Assembly: GCA_020635235.1 (NCBI GenBank)
Contig: JACKAF010000002.1
Coordinates: 186,001 to 250,000, forward strand
Direction: 5' to 3'
Origin: Pseudobdellovibrionaceae bacterium
Lineage (GTDB): Bacteria; Bdellovibrionota; FAC87; UBA2466; JACKAF01
DNA: 64,000 nt
Part shown: piece by piece, positions 1 to 8,663 of the stretch
How the letters are laid out: every line of letters begins with the position of its first letter
Numbering within the stretch: position 1 is the stretch's first letter
Position numbers and translations under genes: made by a program
Notes under the pieces: generated by a model
Database searches by the model: none
What the model was told of the DNA's origin: nothing
Seen by the model: only the letters and a program-made list of their open reading frames with translations

Positions 1-1
1 C

Positions 2-2761
2 GCCTATATAGAAATAGGCTTACTCGCGTGGGCGACGCTATTTCCCGTTTTCTTCAATGTGCTCTTTCCGATCGTTTCGCATTTTTACCACGCCTTTGGG
101 GTCTCCAGCGCTGTAACCGATGTACTCTTGGCTTTGGTGCTCTTGGGGCCGCCGACCTTTTTGATGGGCGGTACACTGCCGCTTTTGACCCAGGCTCTAA
201 GTCCGGACCTCAAGAGTGCAAGTTACTGGCACGCGCGGATCTATGGTTTTAATACGGTGGGTGCGGCCTTTGGCAGTCTCGTCACCGGCTATTTTCTGAT
301 TCCTGAATTCGGCCTCTCGATGGCGCTCTGGCTCGGGGCTGTCGGAAACGGAATAGTGGCGGGAGCGCTCTACTTTATCTACGCTCCGCAAGCCGAAACA
401 GTACCTGCGCGCGCAAGCCGAGGCAAAGCCAAGACCAAAGCCGCTTCCAACGGATTTTTTTGGGAACGCCTTACTGGGGCCCAGAAAGCGCTCTTGGGCG
501 TCGGTTTCCTATCTGGCTTTTATGTTCTGAGTTTGGAGACTGTACTTATTCGTTTGATGGGCCTTGCGACGGGCGCCTCGACTTTTAACTTTACTCTTAT
601 CGTTTCTATTTTTGTCTTTGCGCTCGGGATCGGGAGTTTGATTGTCCGTCGCCTTGAGAAGGCTAAACCGAACGCACTTTTTTGGAACCAGGTTTTTGTA
701 GCGCTTGCTCTGCTTGCTCTTTATGTGTCCGGAGACTACTGGCCCTACTGGGCGCATGTGCTGCGAGCTGGGCTTCGGGACATCGAGCAAAACTTCGGAG
801 TCTACCAACTGCGTTTGGCGCTCGGAATGACAGCCCTGCTGGGTATCCCGGTCGGGCTATGTGGGCTGTGCCTTCCGCTATGCTTTCATCTATTTAAAGA
901 GAATAAGGAACGTTTAGGCGAAGACGTAGGGTACCTCTACGGTATTAATACGCTGGGCGCTGTTTTAGGGGCGCTCGTTGGCGGGTACTATCTCTACTAC
1001 TTTCTGAATCTGGACCATATCTTCAAATTGACGATTGCGCTCAGTGCCCTTTCGGCGGGACTTGTGTTCTGGGCCTACCCCCCGAAGAAAAAGCGCCGCT
1101 GGGACCGCTACCATGTCAGCGCCGCTCTTTCGGCCGCGATCGTGGTTCTTGGGGTGACTAAAGCACCGCTCTACACCAAAGAGAATTACATCCAACCGTT
1201 TAGAAAACCACTCCCCGTTGAAGACGTTACCTTTGAAGGGAAAGAAGCTTTTACGAACTACCTCCGTCGCAACACCGAGTACTTACATTACGAAGATGGT
1301 CCCAATACATCGGTTGGAATAGGGAAGAGTGAGTACGATGGCGAAGAGTTTTCACGGACTTTGTTTGTAAATGGAAAGTCCGATGGCAATACCCGCGGGG
1401 ACCTTTTTACTACCGTGATGCTGGGTCATATTCCGGGAATCCTGGGCCGAAAACTTTCCAATGCTGCGGTGATCGGATTTGGTACCGGGATGACGATCGG
1501 TGTGCTCACTCTATATGATGAGATTGACAGTATCGATGTGATGGAGATTTCGCACGCCGTCGTTAAGAACAGCCACTATTTTGATCGGTACAATGGCGGG
1601 GCTTCAAGCAACCCCAAGGTCCGCATCCATGAGATGGATGCGTTTCGCTTTCTGGCTGCCGCCAACAAGCGCTACGATCTCATCGTGAGCGAACCCAGCA
1701 ACCCGTGGGTAGCCGGAGTAGAGAACTTATATACGTCGGAGTTTTACAAGATTGCCAAAGAGAAGATGAACCCCGATGGACTTTTCGTGCAGTGGATCCA
1801 CACTTACTCCTTTACGGACTCCTTAATGCGTTTGGTGCTTCGAACAATGAACCAGCACTTTAGGAACGTTTCCATATTTCAATTGAAGGGTGGAGACATC
1901 GCGCTCTTGGGCCGAGACTTCGACATGCAACGCGCCGACTTTCAGCGTGCCGAGGCGCGGTTTAACAACTACCCACCGGTCCACAATACGCTTGAGGCCT
2001 ACGGGATTACGCGCCTAGAAGCGCTTCTCGCCCTTGAGATCGTGCCACCCCAGCTGTCGCTGGCGATGGGGGGAGCGGGGACTCTCCAAACTTTGAACCG
2101 GCCGCGGCTCTCAAATGGTGCGGGGCGGGCCTTTTTCTACAATGCCTCGTCGGATACTTACGAGCAGCGGCGCAAAGAGGACATTTATTACGCTTCCATT
2201 GCGGGCTCGCTTCTGAGTCAGTATCTGGGGGGCGGCGCGCCGGATATGAAGCTCTTGCGGGATCTCTCGGCGAGTTTCTGTGACCACGCGGTCAGCAAAA
2301 TCGACGGACTTTGTAGGGAGGCGGTCGCGATGGCCAAAGTTGAGGACTCCAAGAGTAGTCTCGACCTGGTTTATGGGGCCGTTGTTCCCACCCGTGACTT
2401 GGCGAAGATTGGGGCCTTCCACAACCCGCCCCGCAAGGGATTCACCCAGGATGATCTCCACCGCGCCTATGAGATGTTTGATGTCTTTAAGCTCTACTAC
2501 TCGCCCATCGCACACATCTCTGTACCTGATATGGTGAAACGCATGGATTTCTGCTTGCGCAGCACCGGGATGACCAACCCCATTCACGGGGAGTGCCTGC
2601 TCCAAAAGATTCTTCTTATGCAAATGGTCCAGAATACGGATCAGGATTTTCAGCGCACGGTAGACAAATACTACGCTTGGTTCCGCCAGCTGAAACCGAG
2701 CGCAAAGAACTACAACCGCTTCAAAGAAGCGCGTGACATTCTAGATCGCCTCGTCAACTAG
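2..2761 (+). CDS. Membrane-anchored spermidine synthase-like protein, 5' end missing
   Basis: The frame is open through the left edge of the window, so the true start lies outside; a GTG at 59 is only the first internal start codon. The visible 919 residues begin with a hydrophobic region of many membrane segments, up to about residue 390. A soluble domain with the fold of spermidine synthases follows: a nucleotide-binding glycine motif VIGFGTGMTIG near residue 495, the acidic strand end DVMEIS, and DAFRF followed by SEPSNPW, typical of polyamine synthases and their relatives. The family is known as fused MFS/spermidine synthase-like proteins. Real aminopropyl transfer is unproven for most members. 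The C-terminal 200 residues have no motif I recognise. The gene converges on the minus-strand gene that ends at 2771. Confidence 0.8.
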   Translation, partial: AYIEIGLLAWATLFPVFFNVLFPIVSHFYHAFGVSSAVTDVLLALVLLGPPTFLMGGTLPLLTQALSPDLKSASYWHARIYGFNTVGAAFGSLVTGYFLIPEFGLSMALWLGAVGNGIVAGALYFIYAPQAETVPARASRGKAKTKAASNGFFWERLTGAQKALLGVGFLSGFYVLSLETVLIRLMGLATGASTFNFTLIVSIFVFALGIGSLIVRRLEKAKPNALFWNQVFVALALLALYVSGDYWPYWAHVLRAGLRDIEQNFGVYQLRLALGMTALLGIPVGLCGLCLPLCFHLFKENKERLGEDVGYLYGINTLGAVLGALVGGYYLYYFLNLDHIFKLTIALSALSAGLVFWAYPPKKKRRWDRYHVSAALSAAIVVLGVTKAPLYTKENYIQPFRKPLPVEDVTFEGKEAFTNYLRRNTEYLHYEDGPNTSVGIGKSEYDGEEFSRTLFVNGKSDGNTRGDLFTTVMLGHIPGILGRKLSNAAVIGFGTGMTIGVLTLYDEIDSIDVMEISHAVVKNSHYFDRYNGGASSNPKVRIHEMDAFRFLAAANKRYDLIVSEPSNPWVAGVENLYTSEFYKIAKEKMNPDGLFVQWIHTYSFTDSLMRLVLRTMNQHFRNVSIFQLKGGDIALLGRDFDMQRADFQRAEARFNNYPPVHNTLEAYGITRLEALLALEIVPPQLSLAMGGAGTLQTLNRPRLSNGAGRAFFYNASSDTYEQRRKEDIYYASIAGSLLSQYLGGGAPDMKLLRDLSASFCDHAVSKIDGLCREAVAMAKVEDSKSSLDLVYGAVVPTRDLAKIGAFHNPPRKGFTQDDLHRAYEMFDVFKLYYSPIAHISVPDMVKRMDFCLRSTGMTNPIHGECLLQKILLMQMVQNTDQDFQRTVDKYYAWFRQLKPSAKNYNRFKEARDILDRLVN

Positions 2762-2795
2762 GCCTTTAACCTAAGGCCGATTACCTAGATTTTTT
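2761..2795 (+). terminator. Likely Rho-independent terminator, possibly bidirectional
   Basis: GGCCTT (2761-2766) pairs with AAGGCC (2773-2778) around a 6-nt loop. An outer CTAG pair encloses it, and a run of six T follows at 2790-2795. It lies exactly between two converging genes and overlaps the stop codon of the minus-strand gene. Confidence 0.5.
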
Positions 2796-3403
2796 CTTAG
2801 CCTTGAAGGAATGATAAACTCGCGTAGAGCATTTAGCTGAAAGGGAATGGGCTGATTTCCCTGAGTGCGGAACTGTGTGGCGTTCATGAGCCGCACGGCA
2901 CCTGGCACGGGTGCCAGAGTCCCGGCGACAGTTGCGGCAAGGTCTGAGTTGTCGCTTGTGGGCGCCAGGACAACAATCATCGTGAGCAGCGAAACTTCTT
3001 CTACCTTTAGAAGGGTGGTGAAGTAGTCGGTGGTGTAGCCTGGAAAATCTGCGTTGTCCTGTACGGAGTGAATCCACGTCGTTTTGTTTACCTCAAAGAG
3101 GCCCGTCAGTTGTTCGTGGGAAGTAGCTTGGGCGTCGTAAAAGGTCGGCAGGTATCGCTGGAAGAAATTAAGTATCCCGGTAAAGGTATCCGTTGGTTCC
3201 GATACCGTCGCGATCGATAAGACGAGACGGCGTGAGGGAGTAGGCTCTCGGTCGTCGCTGCATACCCAAACGCCTTCATCCAGCTCACAAAACCACCCGG
3301 ATGGAAGAGAGAAGTTTACATAAGCGGTTTCAAGGCCGAAGGCATTGAGCGTGAAACCTGCGCAAGTGAGCCAAAGGAATAATCCAAAACTTCTAGAACT
3401 CAT
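2771..3403 (-). CDS. Secreted protein of unknown family, 210 aa
   Basis: The protein starts with a classical Sec signal peptide, a hydrophobic stretch over residues 5-22 ending near NAFG, so it should be periplasmic or outer-membrane associated. The mature part mixes beta-like strands with a Cys-x8-Cys spacing near its start (WFCELDEGVWVC) that could form a disulfide. I do not recognise the family; its length and composition resemble small periplasmic domains of the PsbP/DcrB type, but this is only an impression. It stands alone, with a 77-bp gap to the lytic transglycosylase gene upstream on the same strand, and could be cotranscribed with it. Confidence 0.6.
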   Translation of the reverse strand: MSSRSFGLFLWLTCAGFTLNAFGLETAYVNFSLPSGWFCELDEGVWVCSDDREPTPSRRLVLSIATVSEPTDTFTGILNFFQRYLPTFYDAQATSHEQLTGLFEVNKTTWIHSVQDNADFPGYTTDYFTTLLKVEEVSLLTMIVVLAPTSDNSDLAATVAGTLAPVPGAVRLMNATQFRTQGNQPIPFQLNALREFIIPSRLRKNLGNRP

Positions 3404-3480
3404 CCAGACCCCCGTGTCTTCAGTATGCGCCTGGGGGGGAGTCAGTTCAATGTGTTCCGGGAGTATACGGACTACTGAGG

Positions 3481-5169
3481 CTAATTCTGTAGGTCAAAGA
3501 CACGTTTGGATATCTCACGCGCCTCTTGCTCGTTGCCGTGCATGCGGCGGTACCAGTAGTAGTTGCGCAATACGAGCGCGACGTAATCTCGAGTCTCTCG
3601 GTACGGCAGGATATCGATGAAGAGTATAGGGTCGTCCGTGGGGTAACGGCTGAGCCACTCTTTCAGCTTTCTAGGGCCCGCGTTATAGGCCGCCATCGCC
3701 AGATGAATTTGCCCGCCGACTTTCTTGAGCAGCTGTTGGAAATACTTGGAACCGGTCTTGATGTTAGTCTCAGGTTTCATGAGGGCGCGCTTGCTGGCAT
3801 TGGTGACTTTTTTTCCCGTTTGCGGCACCACTTGAAGTAGCCCTACCGCATTGGCCGAAGAAACTGCCAGCGGGTTAAACGCGCTTTCTTGCCGTGCAAT
3901 GGCGAGAAGTAGAAAGGGATCTAGCCCTGAGGAGTGTTTTTCAAAAACCGGGAAGTAAGGTTTTGGAAAATAGAGCTCCATCGACTTTTTACTGATAAGG
4001 TTGGGGTGATCATAGAGAACGTCTGCCAGAAGTTTTATCTTCTTTAGATGGTCCTCACTCTTCTGATCTTTAAGCTCAGCGAGGTAAATCTTCACCTCTG
4101 GTTCCACGTCCTTGGACTCGCCGACGGCCCAGTCCAAAACCGTTCGTGCGCTGTTTTCAAGGCCATACTTGTGAAGGATCTCCACCTGCTCAATCAAAAG
4201 ATTGATTGCAGGCACTAGCTGCGATCGTTTGGCGTCGCGGTGGGGCTGGGAAAGTAGCGCGCCCGGATCGGCGTTGATTGCCGCTTGGGCCACAACGGTG
4301 TGAAAAGAAAACGGGTATTTGTCGGAGAGTTGCTTGAGAGATTTTTCCGCATCGCGCGTTTTTCCGAGCAGTTTTTCCATTCGGTGTCGCCAATACAGGG
4401 GGCGTGAGTTTACCGCATTGGGGACATCGGATGCTCGCACAAAGAGTTCGTAGGCCTTCTGGGGTTTGTTGTCCAGAAGCTCGAAAAGGCCAGCACGGGT
4501 AAGGGTGGTGGCTTTGTCGTCGGGAGTTTCCTCCGGAATGCAGTTTCCACCTTTTTCATATAGCCGGGCGATGTCGCTGAGATATTCCTTTTTCGGAAGC
4601 TCATCTTCCATCGCTGCGGCAATTGAAATGGCGATAAAGAGCGGGCACTCGGTTTCATTGAGTGCGAGTTCCTTTAGATGTGAAAAACGGGCTTTTCGCA
4701 GCCCCGCAATGGGGCTGATGGTGGCGGCGGGTGGCGCCATACGTAGGGCCGCCCAGTTCGCGAGTTCGCCCTTGCGGTAGGTCGGCTTTACTCGTTGGAT
4801 GCGTTTGCTTGGGGCATTTTCCGCTTTTTTGAGCCTGTCTTTCTTCTCGGTGAAGTACGGGTAGTTCAGGATACTAAAGCAAAAGGGGTTTTTCTCGGGA
4901 GCGTCGTTGCACGAATTTTTGATTTTGGCATTTTCTTCGACGCTGAGTTTGCCTTGTAAAAAACGATCGAAATCTTCTGCCTGCTCTCGCAGCTCTTTCT
5001 TGTTTTCGTCTCGAGAGGCTTCTTCTCCGGGGTCGGCATTTGAGGTCTCAATGTCCGGGGTCCGAGTGAGTCCGGCGAGTATGCTATCCCGGCTAGCTTC
5101 GGTCGTGGCGTGCGGACTGATGCACCCAAAAAGTAGAAAGACCAGCAGAATGGGGCGGAAGCGTTCCAT
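3481..5169 (-). CDS. Soluble lytic murein transglycosylase (Slt family), lipoprotein
   Basis: The product cleaves the MurNAc-GlcNAc bond of peptidoglycan with formation of 1,6-anhydromuramic ends. The N-terminus carries a lipobox (LLFGC, Cys16), so it is probably anchored to a membrane facing the periplasm. A long alpha-helical region with TPR-like character occupies roughly residues 100-390, as in the superhelical part of Slt70. The C-terminal catalytic domain shows ARQESAFNP (catalytic Glu near residue 425), SANAVGLLQVVP and AMAAYNAGPRKL, the three signature blocks of GH23 enzymes. Total length 562 aa is close to Slt70. The downstream neighbour on the same strand is the secreted unknown at 2771. 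Confidence 0.9.
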   Translation of the reverse strand: MERFRPILLVFLLFGCISPHATTEASRDSILAGLTRTPDIETSNADPGEEASRDENKKELREQAEDFDRFLQGKLSVEENAKIKNSCNDAPEKNPFCFSILNYPYFTEKKDRLKKAENAPSKRIQRVKPTYRKGELANWAALRMAPPAATISPIAGLRKARFSHLKELALNETECPLFIAISIAAAMEDELPKKEYLSDIARLYEKGGNCIPEETPDDKATTLTRAGLFELLDNKPQKAYELFVRASDVPNAVNSRPLYWRHRMEKLLGKTRDAEKSLKQLSDKYPFSFHTVVAQAAINADPGALLSQPHRDAKRSQLVPAINLLIEQVEILHKYGLENSARTVLDWAVGESKDVEPEVKIYLAELKDQKSEDHLKKIKLLADVLYDHPNLISKKSMELYFPKPYFPVFEKHSSGLDPFLLLAIARQESAFNPLAVSSANAVGLLQVVPQTGKKVTNASKRALMKPETNIKTGSKYFQQLLKKVGGQIHLAMAAYNAGPRKLKEWLSRYPTDDPILFIDILPYRETRDYVALVLRNYYWYRRMHGNEQEAREISKRVFDLQN

Positions 5170-5361
5170 AGACTTGTTCGAAAGCTTATCGGCAGGTCTT
5201 AGAATTAGCTTAAGTGCCTAAAAATATTGGAAGTTAAAAGGTTGTAGCGCGGCGCGGTAATTGAGCTGTTTTTCTCGCGACTTAGCCGAATCGAGGCCGA
5301 AAAAGTGTGCGCTTTCAACAGGCTACCGGGAGGGGGGGTGCCACCTCTTTGGCGCATCGCG

Positions 5362-5367
5362 TATAAT
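5362..5367 (+). promoter_or_regulatory. Candidate -10 box upstream of the cysteine-rich protein
   Basis: A perfect TATAAT lies about 80 bases before the ATG at 5449 in the gap between divergent genes. The hexamer 17 bases upstream is a poor match to TTGACA, so only the -10 is convincing. Confidence 0.4.
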
Positions 5368-5448
5368 ATGAAGATATCACCACGATTCCTTTCATGTTTT
5401 TCTTCGCTCGATAGACGCATTTCCCATTGTTTATAAAAAGGTAGGGCC

Positions 5449-6081
5449 ATGAAAAAACTATTTACCGTCGTTCTTGCGATCGCAATTCCTGCTATCAGTT
5501 TGGGAAACGAATGGAATAGTTCCTGTGATTCGGAATTGAAAGAATATTGCCCGGGATACGAGTCGGATGCGGGTAAGGCGTACTGTCTTTTCCGCCATTA
5601 CAACCAGCTCTCGAAATGGTGTCGTGGTAACGCGCGGGTCGCGGACTATTTGGAAGTACCGGTAAACCGAGTTTCTATCTGCAAGAAGGATATAGAAGCC
5701 TTTTGCGGCGATACTTTGAATGAAGGCGGAAAACTAAGTAAATGTTTGATAAGCCGCTTCTCTTCGCTAAGCATTGACTGCCGAGTAGGTTCAAATTGGG
5801 GACAGGCGCTAGCCGAAGAAAAGCAGCTGAAATCGCCCGAGTACCGAGCGCGCCAGGCGAAAAAGGCCGTTAAGAAAGTCGCGCACCGTAAGGAGAAAAA
5901 GCGCCAAGCCAATCTCGAGAATTCCTGTTCGTTTGAGATCTACTTCTACTGCCGTGAGAGCCGTACGGGAGGGCGTCTTGAATCCTGTTTACAGGAGCAC
6001 CGCCACCAGGCCCGAACTCCGTGTCGCCAGGCGCTAAAGGCCTCAATGCAGTTTCACGCCGGGCGCCTCGATTCTCACTAA
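5449..6081 (+). CDS. Periplasmic protein with three GLG1-like cysteine-rich repeats
   Basis: A signal peptide (residues 1-19) is followed by three copies of a four-cysteine unit: Cys26/34/46/58, Cys78/86/99/111 and Cys160/168/180/192. The spacing is C-x7-C-x11(12)-C-x11-C in each copy. This is the layout of the cysteine-rich repeat known from Golgi apparatus protein 1 (Pfam Cys_rich_FGFR), which also occurs in bacterial secreted proteins. Each unit should form two disulfides in the periplasm. A lysine- and arginine-rich linker (residues 127-155) separates repeats two and three. The start has a good ribosome binding site (AGGTAGGGCC just before ATG). Function is unknown; binding of a ligand or of another envelope protein is a guess. 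Confidence 0.7.
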   Translation: MKKLFTVVLAIAIPAISLGNEWNSSCDSELKEYCPGYESDAGKAYCLFRHYNQLSKWCRGNARVADYLEVPVNRVSICKKDIEAFCGDTLNEGGKLSKCLISRFSSLSIDCRVGSNWGQALAEEKQLKSPEYRARQAKKAVKKVAHRKEKKRQANLENSCSFEIYFYCRESRTGGRLESCLQEHRHQARTPCRQALKASMQFHAGRLDSH

Positions 6082-6194
6082 GCTTTTCTAGCTAAAACCA
6101 AGACATTCAGCTGCAAGCACCGACCGGTGCGATGCCGTCTTTTGTCAGTTGTGCAAAACATTTGACGGTCGGTTCGCATCATTTTTAAGTGTAG

Positions 6195-6282
6195 ACCCTG
6201 CGTATAGGGTTTGGCCCAACTCTTGCTCTAGTACCAGGCGTGCACGGCTATGACCGTGCGATTCCTCCAAGGGCGCGAGCCC
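6195..6282 (+). promoter_or_regulatory. Leader with three consecutive hairpins upstream of the QYPG lipoprotein
   Basis: Three short hairpins follow each other: ACCCT/AGGGT (6195-6210), GCACGG/CCGTGC with a 6-nt loop (6242-6259), and GGGC-GCGA-GCCC with a GNRA tetraloop (6271-6282). The lipoprotein ATG follows at 6310 behind TAGGAG. This looks like a structured 5' leader; I cannot match it to a known riboswitch. Confidence 0.35.
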
Positions 6283-6309
6283 ACGTGAGGGGTAAGGTAG
6301 GAGTGAGAA

Positions 6310-6687
6310 ATGCGGACGTTGAAGAATTTCTTAGTAATGAGTGTGGGCGCTGCGGGCCTGATTCTGCTTTCTGGTTGCGGAGTCGATTGTAGCAACCTGG
6401 CGAATGCTTACAAACAAGAGTGTGTGTATGCGCGCCAACAGTATCCGGGCCAACAGTACCCGGGGCAGTATCCCAATCAGTACCCTGGACAGTACCCTAA
6501 TCAGTACCCGGGGCAATATCCCAATCAGTACCCGAACCAATACCCTGGGCAATACCCGAATCAGTACCCCCAGCAGTACCCGGTCGGCTTTCCGACATAC
6601 CCTGGTTACCCGCCGGGCGTGATCCCTCCGGGTTATGTACCGCCCCCGAACACCTATTACCCGCCCGTTTACGCGGACGAACAATAG
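6310..6687 (+). CDS. Lipoprotein with a QYPG/QYPN tandem repeat
   Basis: A short lipoprotein of 125 aa. The signal peptide ends in LLSGC (lipobox, Cys23), with two further cysteines soon after. Residues 44-91 are twelve tandem units of the form QYPx, mostly alternating QYPG and QYPN. A proline- and tyrosine-rich tail (FPTYPGYPPG and further) follows. Such Tyr-Pro-Gln repeats form extended, disordered or polyproline-like stalks. An exposed envelope location is inferred from the lipobox. The ribosome binding site TAGGAG sits 7 bases before the ATG. The repeat is probably variable in length between strains because the DNA units are near-identical. Confidence 0.75.
   Translation: MRTLKNFLVMSVGAAGLILLSGCGVDCSNLANAYKQECVYARQQYPGQQYPGQYPNQYPGQYPNQYPGQYPNQYPNQYPGQYPNQYPQQYPVGFPTYPGYPPGVIPPGYVPPPNTYYPPVYADEQ
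6439..6582 (+). repeat. In-gene tandem repeat, 12-bp unit encoding QYPG/QYPN
   Basis: Twelve imperfect 12-bp units (CAGTAC-CCG/CCT-GGG/AAT type), with one extra CAA codon after the first unit. Third-position differences between units show that the array is not a very recent expansion. Confidence 0.9.
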
Positions 6688-6703
6688 TTCGATATCTTTT
6701 GGG

Positions 6704-6740
6704 GCCGGGTGCACACAATGCGCCCGGCTTCGGTGTTTTT
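6704..6740 (+). terminator. Rho-independent terminator after the QYPG lipoprotein
   Basis: GCCGGG-T-GC (6704-6712) pairs with GC-G-CCCGGC (6720-6728), nine pairs including one T-G, around a 7-nt loop. TTCGGTGTTTTT follows. The T run reaches the stop codon of the converging gene at 6739. Confidence 0.8.
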
Positions 6741-7395
6741 AGAAGTATGGGGTTCGCGCCAGGACCTGCGTATAGCTACTGCGGTCTTTTTGCAGTTCTC
6801 TCAGCATGGTTGTGTAGTTCTTAGATCGGGTTTCCCACAGCTTGCTTTCTACGCTTAGCGCGTTTTTCTTAGCATTAATCTTATTCTGATTATTGGTGAG
6901 CTCGGCCATCAAGTCGCGAGCGCGTGCGACTTTGGAAGCGGCATCCTTTTGCCACATCTGTCGGTTTGCGATTTCATCCTCTGCACGTTTCAATTGCGTG
7001 CGTTCCTCGGAGAGTGGCTTGGAGGCACTAGCGGCCTCCTGCAAGCGTTTCTTCCATTTCAATAAACGATCGAGAGCTTGTTTGTTTTTTGCATCTTCCG
7101 ACTGGGCCTTGGCGATATACTTGCGGTAGTTTTCCAAGAGCTCGCGATTCTCAGCGCCGAGCTTATCCAGCTCCTCCGTCTCGCCTTTGATGGTCTTGAT
7201 GTTTTCGCCGATGGTCTCCAGGTTTTCTTCTAGCAGCTTAATATTCTTGTCGATGGCTTCTAGGTTCTTGCGCAGCCGCTTGTAGCCCGCCTCGCTCAGC
7301 TTTGGCAGGACCTTGAGTTCTTGGGGGGCGTCCTTTGCCCGTGAGGTGAGGGGGAGGAGCATCAGACCGAGCAATAAGAGAGTGTGGATACGCAT
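6739..7395 (-). CDS. Secreted coiled-coil protein, 218 aa
   Basis: A signal peptide (residues 1-20, ending SRA) is followed by an almost entirely charged alpha-helical sequence. Heptad-like runs of Leu, Lys and Glu are clear, for example around KLLEENLETIGENIK, and there is no Cys. The periplasmic part should be a long coiled coil, similar in style to Lpp-like spacers, the hairpins of EnvC-type activators or tol-pal-associated YbgF proteins. I cannot assign it to one of these. It follows the TlpA-like gene on the same strand after 47 bp, so it may be read from the same transcript. Confidence 0.65.
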   Translation of the reverse strand: MRIHTLLLLGLMLLPLTSRAKDAPQELKVLPKLSEAGYKRLRKNLEAIDKNIKLLEENLETIGENIKTIKGETEELDKLGAENRELLENYRKYIAKAQSEDAKNKQALDRLLKWKKRLQEAASASKPLSEERTQLKRAEDEIANRQMWQKDAASKVARARDLMAELTNNQNKINAKKNALSVESKLWETRSKNYTTMLRELQKDRSSYTQVLARTPYF

Positions 7396-7442
7396 ATACC
7401 TATTCTATAAACAGACGTGCGAATTAGCTACCCTGCGACTTG

Positions 7443-8051
7443 TTATCGGGGCTCGGCGAGCTTATCGACCACTTCTTTGGATAGCCAGTCTTGAGGCCCT
7501 ATCCACCGGTGAAGAATCTTACCGTTACGATCGATCCAATAGGTTTCGGGAAAGCGGGTTGTCCCGAGTTGCCTCGCGAAGTCCCCATCCGGGTCATGCA
7601 GTACTAGAAAACTAGGCCGAAACTCCAGAGTTTTGAAGAGTTGATCGATGGGTGCTGTCGTCTCATCTACTGAAATCGTGAGGAAACGGGGGCCTACGTT
7701 GGCATTGCGGAGGCGGCGGTTGAGCTGCTCCAACGAGGGCAACTCATCCAGGCAGGGGGCGCACCAAGTCGCCCAAAAGTTAATAATGAGGGTGTCTTTG
7801 TCCCCAAACAGGGACGCCAGCGGTAGGCGCTTACTCTGCTTGAAAGTCGGGTCATTGGCGGCAAAAGCAAATTCTGGCGGCAGATTGTACGCAGCCAGAG
7901 TCGTGGCCGGATCTATCGAATCTCCGACCGTGGGACCCGGAACGGCTGCTTCAAAATGGGTTTGCTTAAGAAACCTGGGCGCCAGCGACAGGACGAGCAA
8001 AAACAGCGCGACTATCCCAAAACCAAGGAGCGTTGCGGCCCTTTGGGTCAA
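7443..8051 (-). CDS. TlpA/ResA-like membrane-anchored thioredoxin
   Basis: An uncleaved N-terminal membrane segment (residues 7-25) holds a thioredoxin-fold domain on the periplasmic side. The active site is NFWATWCAPC near residue 95, followed by DELPSLEQL, the usual form of redoxin-type thiol-disulfide oxidoreductases that serve cytochrome c maturation or reduce periplasmic thiols. The cis-Pro region (GTTRFPETYWIDRNG) is present. Length, 202 aa, is normal. The gene begins 5 bp after the rplQ stop and so is attached to the end of the ribosomal operon. Haem proteins with CxxCH motifs elsewhere in the window give it possible clients; that link is inferred. Confidence 0.88.
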   Translation of the reverse strand: MTQRAATLLGFGIVALFLLVLSLAPRFLKQTHFEAAVPGPTVGDSIDPATTLAAYNLPPEFAFAANDPTFKQSKRLPLASLFGDKDTLIINFWATWCAPCLDELPSLEQLNRRLRNANVGPRFLTISVDETTAPIDQLFKTLEFRPSFLVLHDPDGDFARQLGTTRFPETYWIDRNGKILHRWIGPQDWLSKEVVDKLAEPR

Positions 8052-8056
8052 AACGG

Positions 8057-8650
8057 TTAACTCCCGCGTTTGGATTGGCGCAAGGGCTTGTCCGAGGGGC
8101 CCTTTTTGCTCTTGAGATCGGGCTTTTTGATGCCTTTGTCCGAAGGGGCCGCGCTCTTGGCAGATTTTGCCTGAGGCGCTTTGGCGGCCTTGTCAGACTT
8201 GGCCTGAACTTTCTTTTCCGGCTTTTTATCACCCTTGGGCGCGGCTTTCTTGGCCTTGCTCGCTTGGGTGACAAACTCCATCAAGCACATCTCGGCGTTG
8301 TCACCAGGGCGACGGCCGATTTTGATATGCCGGGTGTAACCGCCATTGCGGGTTTTGAACCGCGGGGCGATGTCCGAAAAGAGCTTCTGGATGGCCAACC
8401 GGACGCGGTTGCTGCCAGGCTTATTGGTGCGAGTGCTGCCGAGCAGCCGTACGACGCGGCGACGCGCGGCCAAGTCCCCACGTTTTCCGAGGGTCACAAC
8501 CTTTTCCGCGAGCCGACGTACTTCTTTGGCACGTGCAGGCGTGGTCTTAATCCGGTCTTGCTCAATCAGGGCGAGCGTCAACGAGCGCATCATCGCTTTG
8601 CGATGCGGGGACGAAATGCCCAATTTTCTTCCGCTGTGATGGTGCCTCAA
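8057..8650 (-). CDS. rplQ: 50S ribosomal protein L17 with long basic tail
   Basis: Residues 1-125 are canonical L17 (MRHHHSGRKLG start, then the conserved ALIEQDRIKTT). About 70 extra residues rich in Lys, Ala, Ser and Pro follow, so the protein is 197 aa instead of the usual 115-130. The tail is low-complexity and should be disordered, perhaps contacting rRNA at the surface of the large subunit. It sits 13 bp after rpoA, the normal last position of the alpha operon. Confidence 0.96.
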   Translation of the reverse strand: MRHHHSGRKLGISSPHRKAMMRSLTLALIEQDRIKTTPARAKEVRRLAEKVVTLGKRGDLAARRRVVRLLGSTRTNKPGSNRVRLAIQKLFSDIAPRFKTRNGGYTRHIKIGRRPGDNAEMCLMEFVTQASKAKKAAPKGDKKPEKKVQAKSDKAAKAPQAKSAKSAAPSDKGIKKPDLKSKKGPSDKPLRQSKRGS

Positions 8651-8663
8651 CTTCGTACTCCTT

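Noticed and set aside
2111..2623. 170-codon minus-strand frame
   Set aside because: Fully antisense to the spermidine-synthase-like gene.
5205..5450. 81-codon minus-strand frame in the gap before the cysteine-rich gene
   Set aside because: It covers the TATAAT box and the gene's ribosome binding site, has no signal peptide and no recognisable sequence.
6130..6186. Imperfect inverted repeat (GATGC...GCATC with CGTC/GACG) followed by TTTTT
   Set aside because: The arms are separated by a long loop and an 8-base bulge; too weak to call a terminator.
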